Below are positions 34,008 to 42,553 of a stretch of DNA of 64,000 nucleotides, one piece after another. The translations under genes and the position numbers were made by a program. Below the pieces are notes generated by a model. It had not been told where the DNA came from and did not search any database. It was given only the letters and a program-made list of their open reading frames with translations. Origin of the DNA: Sphingomonas sp. MA1305 (GTDB taxonomy: Bacteria > Pseudomonadota > Alphaproteobacteria > Sphingomonadales > Sphingomonadaceae); NCBI RefSeq assembly GCF_016107325.1, contig NZ_RCVT01000005.1, positions 124,001 to 188,000 on the forward strand, in the 5' to 3' direction. Every line of letters begins with the position of its first letter. Position 1 is the first letter of the stretch.

Positions 34008-34023
34008 CCGCAATTAAATGCGG
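34008..34023. promoter_or_regulatory. Palindrome between GST and TetR genes, probable TetR operator
   Basis: CCGCAATTAAATGCGG is nearly self-complementary (5-bp arms CCGCA/TGCGG). It lies between the divergent start codons and right after a minus-strand TTGACC box, where bound repressor would block both genes. Confidence 0.5.
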
Positions 34024-34055
34024 CGGTCAACAATTATCTGCGGATCGGTAGGGAA

Positions 34056-34700
34056 ATGGAGGAAAGCCGGCGTGCGCGGGGCCGTCCCAAGCGGATCGAC
34101 GATGGAGGCCTGCTCGACGCCGTGCAGGGCGTGTTCTGGGAAAAGGGATATGCGGGTGCGTCGCTCACCGACCTCGCCGGCGCCGCCGGCGTCAGCAGGC
34201 CGCGGCTGTACGACACCTTTCCCGACAAGGAGGCGATGTACCTCGCCGTCGTCGATCGCGTGATCGCCGAGACGGAGGCGGCGCTCGACACCGCGCTGCC
34301 GGCCGCGCGGCCGGTGCGGGATGAGCTGGCGGCGTTCTTCGCGATGTCGATCGACCATTATCTGTCCGGGGTGACGGCGCGCGGTTGCCTGGTGACGTGT
34401 ACCGCGCCGGCAGAGGCGGCGGAGACGCCCGCGATCCGGGCCGCGCTCGGGCGGCTCATCGCCAGCCTCGACGGGACGTTCGAGCGTCGCTTCGCGATCG
34501 CCCGGGATCGAGGCGAAGTCTCCGCCAACATGTCGCCGGCCGTGCTCGGACGACTGGCCACGGCGATGGTGCAGAGCCTGGCGCTGCGGGCGCGCAGCGG
34601 CGTCGATCGCAGCGAGATGACCGCGATCGCCCGCGCGACCGTCGATGTGCTGGCGCCCGAGGGAGGATCGGCATCGTCTGGCCGGGATGCGCGCGCATGA
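34056..34700 (+). CDS. TetR family transcriptional regulator
   Basis: The 214-residue protein starts MEESRRARGRPKRIDDGGLLDAVQGVFWEKGYAGASLTDLAGAAGVSRPRLYDTFPDKEAMYLAVV, a classic TetR helix-turn-helix. The C-terminal ligand domain contains GCLVTCTAPAEAAE, typical of the TetR_C subgroup with a cysteine. ATG 34056 is preferred over 33984 because the extension would cover the operator and lacks homology. It likely represses itself and the divergent GST gene. Confidence 0.85.
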   Translation: MEESRRARGRPKRIDDGGLLDAVQGVFWEKGYAGASLTDLAGAAGVSRPRLYDTFPDKEAMYLAVVDRVIAETEAALDTALPAARPVRDELAAFFAMSIDHYLSGVTARGCLVTCTAPAEAAETPAIRAALGRLIASLDGTFERRFAIARDRGEVSANMSPAVLGRLATAMVQSLALRARSGVDRSEMTAIARATVDVLAPEGGSASSGRDARA

Positions 34701-34793
34701 GGCGACCATCGTGGTGGACGTCGAGCCGCGCTATCGGGGACGTCGACGGATAGCCATTGCCGATCCATGGGTCGGCCAGGAGGAGAACGCGCG

Positions 34794-34991
34794 ATGACCC
34801 CGATCGATGTCAACACCGCCACCGCGGACGAGCTGGATGCGGTCGCCGCGCTGCAGGGCCATGGCCCGGAGATCGTCCGCTATCGCGACGAACGCGGGGG
34901 CTTCAGCGACCTGCGTCAGTTGGAGGAGGTGCCGGGCCTCGCCGGTAAGGTCGACGGCATCAGCACGGCTCTGACCGTCGGCGAGCGCTAG
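34794..34991 (+). CDS. Small helix-hairpin-helix (ComEA-like) protein
   Basis: The 65-residue protein reads MTPIDVNTATADELDAVAAL, then GHGPEIVRYRDERGGFSDLRQLEEVPGLAGKV: the two HhH motifs of the ComEA C-terminal DNA-binding domain, without membrane anchor or signal. A perfect AGGAGG-type site precedes ATG 34794. It overlaps the stop of the convergent gene by 4 nt. It probably binds DNA without sequence preference; role on the plasmid unknown. Confidence 0.75.
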   Translation: MTPIDVNTATADELDAVAALQGHGPEIVRYRDERGGFSDLRQLEEVPGLAGKVDGISTALTVGER

Positions 34992-35344
34992 TTCGGCGGC
35001 TGGGCCGGCAGCTCGCTGAGAAAGGCAGCGATCAGGTCGGGATCGATTTCGTCGCGCGGCCCGAGCGGTCGTGCGCCCCGCGCGCGGTCGATCGCCGCCT
35101 GCAGATGAATCGCGGCGTCGCTTGTGCGATGCCCGTCGCGGTCAAAGAGCGCGAGCGCCATCTTCATCAGCGAGAGCGGCACCTTGACGGCGTCGCGCGC
35201 GGGAAACCCGGCATCGTGCCTGATCATAGCGGCCGCTTGTCGCAGCCGCATCGCGCCGGCGCGGTCGCCGACCCCGTCCAGCAGCTTCGCCGCCTGTCGC
35301 GCCAGATCGAGCGCGGCGGCGGTCCCCTGTTCCGGTGTGACCAT
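34988..35344 (-). CDS. Small protein behind structured leader A
   Basis: The 118-residue helical protein starts at ATG 35344 (MVTPEQGTAAALDLARQ). Its segment LMKMALALFDRDGHRTSDAAIHLQAAIDRARGARPLGPRDEIDP aligns with LMRMARSLLDREGQTHGAARLQQAIDTTLEERPLAPGEEVEP in the protein at 45086-45349. Both genes follow the same kind of structured leader. A second, N-terminal helical repeat (LARQAAKLLDGVGDRAGAMRLRQAAAMI) looks like another copy of the unit. No known domain. Function unknown. Confidence 0.7.
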   Translation of the reverse strand: MVTPEQGTAAALDLARQAAKLLDGVGDRAGAMRLRQAAAMIRHDAGFPARDAVKVPLSLMKMALALFDRDGHRTSDAAIHLQAAIDRARGARPLGPRDEIDPDLIAAFLSELPAQPPN

Positions 35345-35370
35345 GTGTCGACCCCCATCCAACAGCCGGC

Positions 35371-35521
35371 GACGTGCCCGGGCGGGGCACGTCGTCGCTC
35401 GAAACCGGGTGTTAGTCTCCTTGAACGAGCCAAGGCGCGAACGCCTTTAGGCCGGGTGGCCCTGGACATGCGCGTCCGCCACCCGGTCGATCGAACCGGC
35501 TCTCGCATTCAGGGAGACTAA
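35371..35521 (-). ncRNA. Structured leader A (candidate cis-regulatory RNA)
   Basis: Read on the minus strand, a perfect 9-bp outer stem (35521-35513 TTAGTCTCC with 35420-35412 GGAGACTAA) encloses a second stem, a CCGGGTGGC/GCCACCCGG hairpin and an AGGCG-TTCG-CGCCT tetraloop hairpin. A separate GACGTGCCC/GGGCACGTC hairpin follows, 27 nt before the start codon. Leader B at 44914-45061 has the same loops and spacing with different but still pairing stems, so base pairing has been conserved. The rest of 35345-35654 shows nothing else. Confidence 0.75.
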
Positions 35522-35654
35522 GCCCTGCCACGCGCTAACGTGGTCCGGGGATGCTACCCGGTCGGGCTCTCGTCTGGCAAGGCGGCGAAGGCGCCATTGC
35601 CGACCAATTGGCCGGCGCTCCAGCCGCCGCGCGGCTTCGGTCGCCGACGCAGGA

Positions 35655-38600
35655 TCATGGCGCCGCGGGCGACGACACGGCACCGGCCGACAGGCGCGCG
35701 ATAAGCGCGTCCGCATCCGCCAGAGGCACGAACACGCGGGTACGGTATTGGATCACCTCGGTGAAGCAGCCGATCGACTTCAGCCATGCCAGTTGTCCGG
35801 CGGGACAGCCGACCAGCTCGAGCCGCTGCGTGCCGTTCACCAGCGCGCGCTTGACGGTGAGCCGAAACGGATGCGCGAGTTCGACGCTGCGTCCCGACAG
35901 CGCGGCCTTCGCGATCGCGGCGGGCGACAAGGCGTCCGCCGCCTCGAGCCCCAGCTTGGTGTAGAGCTGGACGACATGCTCGTCGAAGACGAGGCGCCCC
36001 AGCCACGACCGGCCCGACGCGTCGACGATTCGGTTCACGACGAGGTGATCCGACGGCAAGGCCGACCAGATCGGGAGCAGCAGGCCGGTGGCCAGCCTGA
36101 TCGTCTCGACGTCGACGCACCCGGCGGCCTCGGTGGCTTCCGCGTTCCAGCCTTGCTCGAAGGCCGAGCGGTCGACCGGCGACCAGGCGGTCTCGAAGAG
36201 GTCGGCCTCGCGCAGATATTCCCGCCGGGTCGGGCGCTGAAGTTCGACCCGAGGTATCGAGGTGCCGTCCTCGGCATTCATGATGGCGCGGGCGCGGGTC
36301 TGGAGCGCGACCCGGCCGGACTTGCCATTGCGCAGGCACACCGCGTCGGGATCGCTCGCCAGGATCCGCTGGACGCGTTCGAGCGACACCACCCGCCGCG
36401 GCTGGGCGATCTCGATCGTGAGCAGGTGCGACGTGGCGCCGCTGTTCGGATCGGTGCGCAGCAGCCGGTCCTCGAGCACCGTCGCCCGCTCGACCGCGAT
36501 CGTCTCGACACCGACGTCGAGGGTGCCAGCCTCGCGCGCCGCGGCCGTCCGCGCCTCCACCAGCGCCAGGAACTCGTCGAAAATCGCATTCTGGAGCGCG
36601 ATCGGCAGCGCGAGCAGGCGATTGAGCCAGCGCTGGATCGGGGGCAGCTCGTCGCGCAGCACCCCATCTGTCGAGCACAGCGACAGGCCGCTCCGCCGCT
36701 CGAAGTCGTCGAGCGAGATGCTCGTAAGCTTGCCGGCGACGAGCAGGTGGAACCAGCTGACCAGCGCGGCGCACGCATATTCGCTTTCGAGATTGTCGGC
36801 CGGATCGAAGAGATTCTGGCCGCCGGTCTGGCGCTGCCCCCGGGTCAACGCCCCGAGGCTGTCGAGGCGGCGCGCGATCGTGCTGGTGAAGCGCAGCTCG
36901 CCCTTGCAGTTGGTCGTCACCGGCCGGAACAGCGGCGAACTCGCCTGATGCGTCCGGTGCGTCCGGCCGAGCCCCTGGATCGCACGATCGGCGCGCCAGC
37001 CGGGTTCGAGCAGGAAATGGACGCGCTGCGCCCGATTCACCGCGTCGAGGCTGGCATGGTAGGAACGGCCGGTGCCGCCCGCGTCGGAGAAGACGAGGAT
37101 CCGCTTGCGACCGGCCATGAATGCCGCCGCCTCCGCCTGCGCGGTGCGTGTCGAGCGGCTCTCCAGCTTCTGAACGCCGGTGCTCGCGGTGATGAGCCGC
37201 TTGGTCCGACCGGTCACCTCCGCCACCGCGTCGTGGCCGAAGTGACCGATCAGCGTATCCAGCGCCGCGCCGATCGGGGGCAACGCACACAGATGCTCGA
37301 TCATCCGGTCGCGCGCCGCCTCCGCCTCCGGATTGTGGACCGGCCGGCCATGATCGTCGACCATCGGCATCGAGCGCGCGGTCCCGGTATCGTCGGTGAA
37401 GACCCGCATCTGCCGGGTCGGAAAGGCGCGCTCGAGATAGTCGATGATATATTCCTTGGGCGACAGATCGATGTCGAGGTCCGCGCGTTCCTCGGGCGAG
37501 AGCTCGCCGAGGCGCCGGTCGAGGATCGATTCCGCGGTCGTCACGAGCTGCAACACCACCGACTGGCCGGCCGCGAGGTGCTGTTCCACCGCGGCGATGA
37601 CGGTCGGCAGCTTCATGCCGAGCAGGACCTGGCCGAAGAAGCGCTGCTTGGTCGATTCGAAGCGCGACCGCGCGGCTGCCTTGGCGCCGCCGTTGAGTGT
37701 TTCGCCGCCCATCGCGTCGACGACGGCGGTCTGCTCGAGCGCCGCCTCCATGTTCTGGTGGATCACCGCCCACGCATCGGCATAGGTATCGTAGATCGCG
37801 ACCTGCTCGGGCGTCAGCGCGTGCCGCAGGATCTCGTATTCGACGCCTGCGAAGCTCAGCGCACGCGCCATGTAGAGCCCCGTCGCCTTGAGGTCGCGCG
37901 CGACCAGTTCCATCGCCGCGATGCCGCCCTGCCGGATGCCGGCGATGAAGGCCTCGCGGTCGGCGAACGCGGTTTCGGGACCCCACAGGCCGAGCCGGAC
38001 CGCATAGGCGAGATTGTTGACGTCGGAGGCGCCGGTCGCCGAGGCGTAGAGCACGCGGGCGTCGGGGAGATGGTTCTGGAGCAGGACGCCGCAGATCCCC
38101 TGGAGCGAGCCTTTCTTGGCGCCGAGTGCGCCCTCCCCGCCCGCGACGCCGCCCATTTCGTGCGCTTCGTCGAACGCGAGGACGCCGTCGAAGTCCGCGC
38201 CCGCCCAGTCGATCAGCTGCTGGAGCCTGGTGCGGTCGCCGCGGGCGGAGCGGAGCGTCGGATAGGTGACGAAGATCACGCCGCGGTCGAGCGAGATGGG
38301 TTCGTCGATCTTCCAGTTCGAGAGCGGCTGGATGTCGGCGGACAAGCCGCCGAGCGCCGTCCAGTCGCGGCGCGCGTCTTCGAGCAGCGGCTCGTTCTTG
38401 GTCACCCAGATATGGCGGCGACGCCCCTGCAGCCAATTGTCGAGAACACAGGCCGCCACCTGCCGCCCCTTCCCTGCCCCGGTCCCGTCGCCGAGCATGA
38501 ACCCCTGGCGATACGCCTTGCCGTCGCCGGCGAGGTCGAGCCCGACACCTTCGGCGGCCGGGCGGAAGCGACCGGGCAAGGTCTGCGCCCAGGCGTGGCC

Positions 38601-39896
38601 CGCATAGACGACGGTTTCGAGCTGCGACGTCGAGAGCAGCCGTTCACTGACCGTCCGCTCGGGGAGACGAGGAATATAGGCGGGCACCGGAGCCGGGATC
38701 GATCCCATCGCCACCGATTCGACGAGCGCGGTCGGATGCTCGCCTGCCGCCTCGAAAGCGATTCTGCTCGGCCGGTAGGGAAGATAGACGCCAACCTGCT
38801 CGAGCTGGGCGGCGGGCACCTCCAATGTCGCATAGGCGACGGGCAGCACGTCGTTGCGCGCGGGCGCGAAGAACGGTCGGGCTCGCGCCGAAGCCTGCCT
38901 GACCGCGCTCAGCAACCCGACCGACCGCGCCGGCGATGTCGCTCGCACAGCCGGCGCGCTGGTGACCGGACAGCGCGGGGCGATAGCGATCGCATTGAGG
39001 AGCTCGGCGACCGTCTTGCGCTGGATCAGGCCCGGACGCCCTCCGCCGGCGATCTTGTCCGCGACCAGCAGCCTCACCGCGACACTCGTGCCATGCTTGG
39101 CGTAGGCGCGCTCGAGGCGGGCGAACGTGCGCACGCTCAGCCCCGCCAGGAGATGCTCGAAGACATCGCGCATCCGCGCGGATGGAGCGAACCAGTCGGG
39201 CAGGATCGCCACCACTCGCCCGCCGGGCAGCAGGCGGCGCAGCGCGCTCTCGACGTGGCGGATCGCCGCGAAGGGGTCCGCGCCGCGCCCGAGCGAACGC
39301 GAGAACGGCGGGTTCATGAGGACCACGGTCGGGCGGCGCAGGTCGGCATGCAGGCTGCCCAGCATCGCGCCGTCGTGACCGCTGATACGGGCGTCGGCGA
39401 ACGCCGAGGTCAGTCGTGCGCGACGGCCGGGTTCGATCTCGTTGAGGTGAAGCTCGGCGCCGGCCGGCGCCTGGGCGACGAGCAGGCCGTTGCCTGCCGA
39501 CGGTTCGAGCACCACGTCGTCCGGTCCGATCGCGGCGAGCAGGACCGCGAGCGCCGCGAGATCGATCGGGGTCGAGAATTGCTGCCAGTCGAGCTGGTCT
39601 TCGCCGCGAACCGTCTGGGTGGGAAAGCGCGCGAGCAGCGCGGCGGCATGGCCGACGTCGCCGAGCGCGGACAGCGGATAGGGGCGCGTGCGCAAATGGA
39701 GCGCGGTCGCCAGCTCGAGCACCTCGAAGCTGTCGCGCTGGGTCCAGCACCCATCGGCGTCGCTGCCGCCATAGGCCCTGATCATCGCCGCGTTGAGGTC
39801 GTTGCGGGCGATCGCGTCTTTGCCGGCGAGCAATGGCTGCAGCAGGTCGGCGGCACGGCGGTCGGCACGCAGCGGTGCGTCGGAAAGATGGGACAT
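35655..39896 (-). CDS. Strawberry-notch-like helicase with N-terminal methyltransferase domain
   Basis: The 1413-residue protein joins a class I methyltransferase domain (VVLEPSAGNGLLVAQAP, then VVLMNPPFSRS near residue 195) to a superfamily 2 helicase: Walker A LGDGTGAGKGRQ near 465, AFDEAHEM near 570, and the Strawberry-notch C-terminal part FSDAGGTGRSYHASLDAVNRAQRVHFLLE ... RAIQGLGRTHRTHQA. Such fusions are common on sphingomonad plasmids and ICEs; a role in DNA modification or protection during transfer is suspected, not proven. ATG 39896 has CGGAGAA upstream and a purine-rich tract before that. Confidence 0.88.
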   Translation of the reverse strand: MSHLSDAPLRADRRAADLLQPLLAGKDAIARNDLNAAMIRAYGGSDADGCWTQRDSFEVLELATALHLRTRPYPLSALGDVGHAAALLARFPTQTVRGEDQLDWQQFSTPIDLAALAVLLAAIGPDDVVLEPSAGNGLLVAQAPAGAELHLNEIEPGRRARLTSAFADARISGHDGAMLGSLHADLRRPTVVLMNPPFSRSLGRGADPFAAIRHVESALRRLLPGGRVVAILPDWFAPSARMRDVFEHLLAGLSVRTFARLERAYAKHGTSVAVRLLVADKIAGGGRPGLIQRKTVAELLNAIAIAPRCPVTSAPAVRATSPARSVGLLSAVRQASARARPFFAPARNDVLPVAYATLEVPAAQLEQVGVYLPYRPSRIAFEAAGEHPTALVESVAMGSIPAPVPAYIPRLPERTVSERLLSTSQLETVVYAGHAWAQTLPGRFRPAAEGVGLDLAGDGKAYRQGFMLGDGTGAGKGRQVAACVLDNWLQGRRRHIWVTKNEPLLEDARRDWTALGGLSADIQPLSNWKIDEPISLDRGVIFVTYPTLRSARGDRTRLQQLIDWAGADFDGVLAFDEAHEMGGVAGGEGALGAKKGSLQGICGVLLQNHLPDARVLYASATGASDVNNLAYAVRLGLWGPETAFADREAFIAGIRQGGIAAMELVARDLKATGLYMARALSFAGVEYEILRHALTPEQVAIYDTYADAWAVIHQNMEAALEQTAVVDAMGGETLNGGAKAAARSRFESTKQRFFGQVLLGMKLPTVIAAVEQHLAAGQSVVLQLVTTAESILDRRLGELSPEERADLDIDLSPKEYIIDYLERAFPTRQMRVFTDDTGTARSMPMVDDHGRPVHNPEAEAARDRMIEHLCALPPIGAALDTLIGHFGHDAVAEVTGRTKRLITASTGVQKLESRSTRTAQAEAAAFMAGRKRILVFSDAGGTGRSYHASLDAVNRAQRVHFLLEPGWRADRAIQGLGRTHRTHQASSPLFRPVTTNCKGELRFTSTIARRLDSLGALTRGQRQTGGQNLFDPADNLESEYACAALVSWFHLLVAGKLTSISLDDFERRSGLSLCSTDGVLRDELPPIQRWLNRLLALPIALQNAIFDEFLALVEARTAAAREAGTLDVGVETIAVERATVLEDRLLRTDPNSGATSHLLTIEIAQPRRVVSLERVQRILASDPDAVCLRNGKSGRVALQTRARAIMNAEDGTSIPRVELQRPTRREYLREADLFETAWSPVDRSAFEQGWNAEATEAAGCVDVETIRLATGLLLPIWSALPSDHLVVNRIVDASGRSWLGRLVFDEHVVQLYTKLGLEAADALSPAAIAKAALSGRSVELAHPFRLTVKRALVNGTQRLELVGCPAGQLAWLKSIGCFTEVIQYRTRVFVPLADADALIARLSAGAVSSPAAP

Positions 39897-39958
39897 CGAG
39901 GTTCTCCGGGCGACGCCGCCCCCTGGCAGCATCACCCTCCCCCGCTCCCCCCTCCTCT

Positions 39959-40798
39959 CTAATCGCGGGCGACGAGCACCTCGGACCAGTCCTCGAACGG
40001 ATCGGCCGGACCGTGCTGGCGGACACGCCGGTCGGCCGTCGCGTAACGGTGTTCGGCTCGGTCCGCCGCCCGGCGGCCCTCGGGGTCCTCGTCGCGCACG
40101 ATGATGAGTTCGCGAACGCTGCCGGGAATCGCGAGCAGGTCGAGGCGCCGAGCGCCGAGCGCCGCCCAGCAGGGCGTGGCGTTGAGCCGGGTGTAGGCGG
40201 CCGCGGTTTCGAAGCCCTCGGCGATCGCCAGCACCTCGCCTGCCGGCTGGCCTTGCCAGGCGCCGCTGCCGGGACGGCCGAGCATCACCTTGCGGGTTCG
40301 GTTACCGGTGACCGGGTCCAGGAAGATGCGCTGGATCGCGACCAACCGGCTATGCTCCCGCACGGCGACCAGCAGGGCCGGCTCGAACAGCGTTGCCGGG
40401 CGCGGTCCGAACGGGCAGCGGGCGAGGAAGCGGACGTCGGCGCCCGGCGGGTCGATCCGTCTGCCCGACAGATAGCGGCGAGCGAGCGGACTGCGATCGG
40501 TATCGACGCTGCGCTCCCAGAGGCGCGCGATGTTTGCGGTGCCGGCCCGAACCTCGGACGGTGGCGGGTAATGGCGATCGGGCCGCACGAGGCGCAGCTC
40601 GCGGAGGATGTCGGCGGGATCGCAACCGGCAAAGCAGGTCGCGAGGATGGCACGCTCCCCCTGCCGCAGCGAGAGACTGGGGGTGCGATCGGCGTGGGCG
40701 GGACATCGGCACATCGCGGTGTAGCCGTGCCAGCGGCCACCGAGGGTGGCGACGAGGTCGATGAGTGCTTGTGTCGGACGGAGGGCGGTAAGCGGCAT
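39959..40798 (-). CDS. Toprim-domain primase-like protein
   Basis: The 279-residue protein has a zinc-ribbon-like start (YTAMCRCPAHADRTPSLSL ... ATCFAGCDPADILREL) and a C-terminal toprim domain with the acidic signature LAIAEGFETAAAY and ELIIVRDEDPEGRRAADRA. This is the architecture of plasmid and phage DnaG-like proteins. It probably primes the transferred strand or plasmid replication. GGAG lies 9 nt before ATG 40798. It is divergent from rep, with the iteron origin between them, and runs into the helicase gene 62 nt downstream. Confidence 0.85.
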   Translation of the reverse strand: MPLTALRPTQALIDLVATLGGRWHGYTAMCRCPAHADRTPSLSLRQGERAILATCFAGCDPADILRELRLVRPDRHYPPPSEVRAGTANIARLWERSVDTDRSPLARRYLSGRRIDPPGADVRFLARCPFGPRPATLFEPALLVAVREHSRLVAIQRIFLDPVTGNRTRKVMLGRPGSGAWQGQPAGEVLAIAEGFETAAAYTRLNATPCWAALGARRLDLLAIPGSVRELIIVRDEDPEGRRAADRAEHRYATADRRVRQHGPADPFEDWSEVLVARD

Positions 40799-40951
40799 GA
40801 TCGGTCTCCAGTCATGCCCGATCCCCCCCTCTCTTCTCTCAAAAAATCTCATCAACCGCCGCTGCGCCAGCAGCGGAAGCGATTCAGGATTCTAGAGATT
40901 CTGATTCGGGACGCCGAAACCCGCGGAACTCCGCGATTCGCGACGTGTCAT

Positions 40952-41058
40952 CCTGTCCTCCTGGGGGTGTTTGCCTGACCTTCCGGGGGCTGAGACCTGA
41001 CCGGGCGGGGGCCCTATCCTGACCTGTCGGGGTAACCTGACCTCGTGGGGGCTGGACT
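40952..41058 (+). other. Plasmid replication origin with 22-bp iterons
   Basis: Repeats of CCTGACCTNNNGGGGG begin at 40952, 40974, 40996 and 41018 (exactly 22 bp apart) and at 41036. They lie directly upstream of the rep gene, between it and the divergent primase-like gene, which is the usual place of an iteron-controlled oriV. The rest of the 40799-41165 gap holds the rep operator repeat and a purine-rich leader of the primase gene. Confidence 0.8.
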
Positions 41059-41104
41059 CGCCTGAACAGCCGATAACGGAACGGCGAGCCGACACCATTT
41101 TCAT

Positions 41105-41138
41105 CCTGTCCTGCCTTGACGACGGCGGACAGGACAGG
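41105..41138. promoter_or_regulatory. Inverted repeat upstream of rep, probable Rep autoregulation site
   Basis: CCTGTCCTG (41105-41113) and its exact complement (41130-41138) are 16 nt apart. Each arm resembles the iteron half CCTGTCC/CCTGACC, as expected where Rep dimers repress their own gene. Confidence 0.65.
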
Positions 41139-41165
41139 CAAGCCGACCGTGGGAGCGATTCGGCC

Positions 41166-42389
41166 ATGGCCACTGCCGAAGAGATTATCGTGGACGATGA
41201 GGAACGCCAGCCGGAAGTCGGGAGGGCGATGCGGGTCGCGGCGGCGCTTTCCGCCAAACGGTCCGACGACTTCGCGAAGCCCGGCAAGCTCGTCGAGGTG
41301 CGGTTCGTCCGGGGCAACTCGCTCAGCCTGACCGCGTCCCGCCTGCTTGCGCTGATGATCCTGACCGCCGGCGGCGACGCGTGGCGCGACATGCCGCACC
41401 GCCTCCGTAAGGCCGACATCCGTCGCGGCCACAAGGGCAACGAGCGCATCTCCGACATGCTCGAAGAGCTTCACCGCACGCTGTTCGCCGAGGATGATCG
41501 CAGCTGGCGCGGCAAGAAGGCGACCCGCCGCTTCTCGCTCATCCAGATGTCGCGTGAGGAGACCGACGAGGACGGCGGCGTCGAGGCCGGCTGGATCGAA
41601 TGGGAATTCACGCCGGATGCGCGCAAGCTCATCCAGGAATCGGAGACCTACGCGGTGCTCAACCGCCAGGCGGTACTGGGTTTTCGATCGAGCTATGCGC
41701 TCAAGCTCTACGAGGTCGGCGCGCTCCGCATCCACCGGCGACAACCGGTCTGGCGGACGGACATGGCGGGGCTGCGTGCGGCGCTCGGCATCCCGCCCGA
41801 TGTCTACAAGGATTTCGCGCAGCTGCGACGCAAGGTTCTCCAGACCGCCAAGGCCGAGATCGACCAGCTTGCCCATTTCCGGGTCGAATGGTCCGAGACC
41901 CGCGCCGGGCGCACCGTCGTCGAGCTCGAGTTTCGGTTCGAGCCGAAGGATGCGCCGGCGCAGCTCGGTACGGTCGATGAACTGTCGCGGCATTCCGGCG
42001 GACGGCGTGCGCGACGCGACGGGACGGTCGAGACGCTGGTCGAGGGCGCGGTCGCGATCGGTGCGGCCGAGCGGTCCCCTCCCCTCCCCGCCCCATCGCC
42101 GCGTCTGGCGGCAGCGCCGGCCGTGCCCGCGATCACGCCGCCCGCGGCGGAACCCGGGGCCAAGCCGAAATTCGCGGCCTTCCCGGGCGGTTCGCTACGA
42201 TATGCGGACGGCGCCGAGTTCCTGGCGATCGGTCGGGCCTATGGTGGCGGGTGGGACGTCGACCTGATCGCGCAGGCCTATCGAGCGCATATGGGCGAGC
42301 GGATCGCGCGACTGAGCGGGGTCAAACTGCAGCGCTCCTGGCAGGGCTTCTGCGAAAGCTACGTCACTCGGAAAGGTCGCCCGCAGTAG
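41166..42389 (+). CDS. rep: Plasmid replication initiator (Rep_3-like winged helix protein)
   Basis: The 407-residue protein shows the two winged-helix halves of iteron-binding initiators: SLSLTASRLLALMILTAGGDAW, RRGHKGNERISDMLEELHRTLF, then TYAVLNRQAVLGFRSSYALKLYEVGALRI and GLRAALGIPPDVYKDFAQLRRKVLQTAKAEI. A proline-rich linker leads to a C-terminal helical part. It lies directly downstream of the iterons and upstream of parAB, the classic order. GGGAG precedes ATG 41166. It should bind the iterons and the inverted repeat at 41105. Confidence 0.88.
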   Translation: MATAEEIIVDDEERQPEVGRAMRVAAALSAKRSDDFAKPGKLVEVRFVRGNSLSLTASRLLALMILTAGGDAWRDMPHRLRKADIRRGHKGNERISDMLEELHRTLFAEDDRSWRGKKATRRFSLIQMSREETDEDGGVEAGWIEWEFTPDARKLIQESETYAVLNRQAVLGFRSSYALKLYEVGALRIHRRQPVWRTDMAGLRAALGIPPDVYKDFAQLRRKVLQTAKAEIDQLAHFRVEWSETRAGRTVVELEFRFEPKDAPAQLGTVDELSRHSGGRRARRDGTVETLVEGAVAIGAAERSPPLPAPSPRLAAAPAVPAITPPAAEPGAKPKFAAFPGGSLRYADGAEFLAIGRAYGGGWDVDLIAQAYRAHMGERIARLSGVKLQRSWQGFCESYVTRKGRPQ

Positions 42390-42409
42390 AAATTGCACCG
42401 GTGCAATTT
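42390..42409. promoter_or_regulatory. Palindrome 1, candidate parS
   Basis: AAATTGCACCGGTGCAATTT, a perfect 20-bp palindrome right after the rep stop codon. The identical sequence recurs at 43765-43784 between parA and parB, the expected places for ParB binding sites. Confidence 0.8.
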
Positions 42410-42553
42410 TCCGTTTTCGCCCCCAAGCGGTCAGCTTGCACCCCGTCGTTTGCGCTCTCTAAGCGGGCGGGCCACGGTTTGCACTTGAGAGCGTCAGGTT
42501 GACGATAAACCGCAAATCGGTCATCCCTCCGTCGAATAGCGAAAGGTAGGGGA

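Noticed and set aside
35371..35521. Leaders A and B read as ends of a transposon in inverted orientation
   Set aside because: The copies differ mainly by paired changes in stems, lie at fixed distance from start codons of related genes, and no transposase or target duplication accompanies them.
35748..39962. A 1404-codon plus-strand frame and a 960-codon second minus frame
   Set aside because: Both are shadows of the methylase-helicase gene at 35655-39896, which alone has recognisable domains.
40884..41993. A 369-codon minus-strand frame over the origin and rep
   Set aside because: It crosses the iterons and is antisense to rep; its composition is that of a shadow frame.
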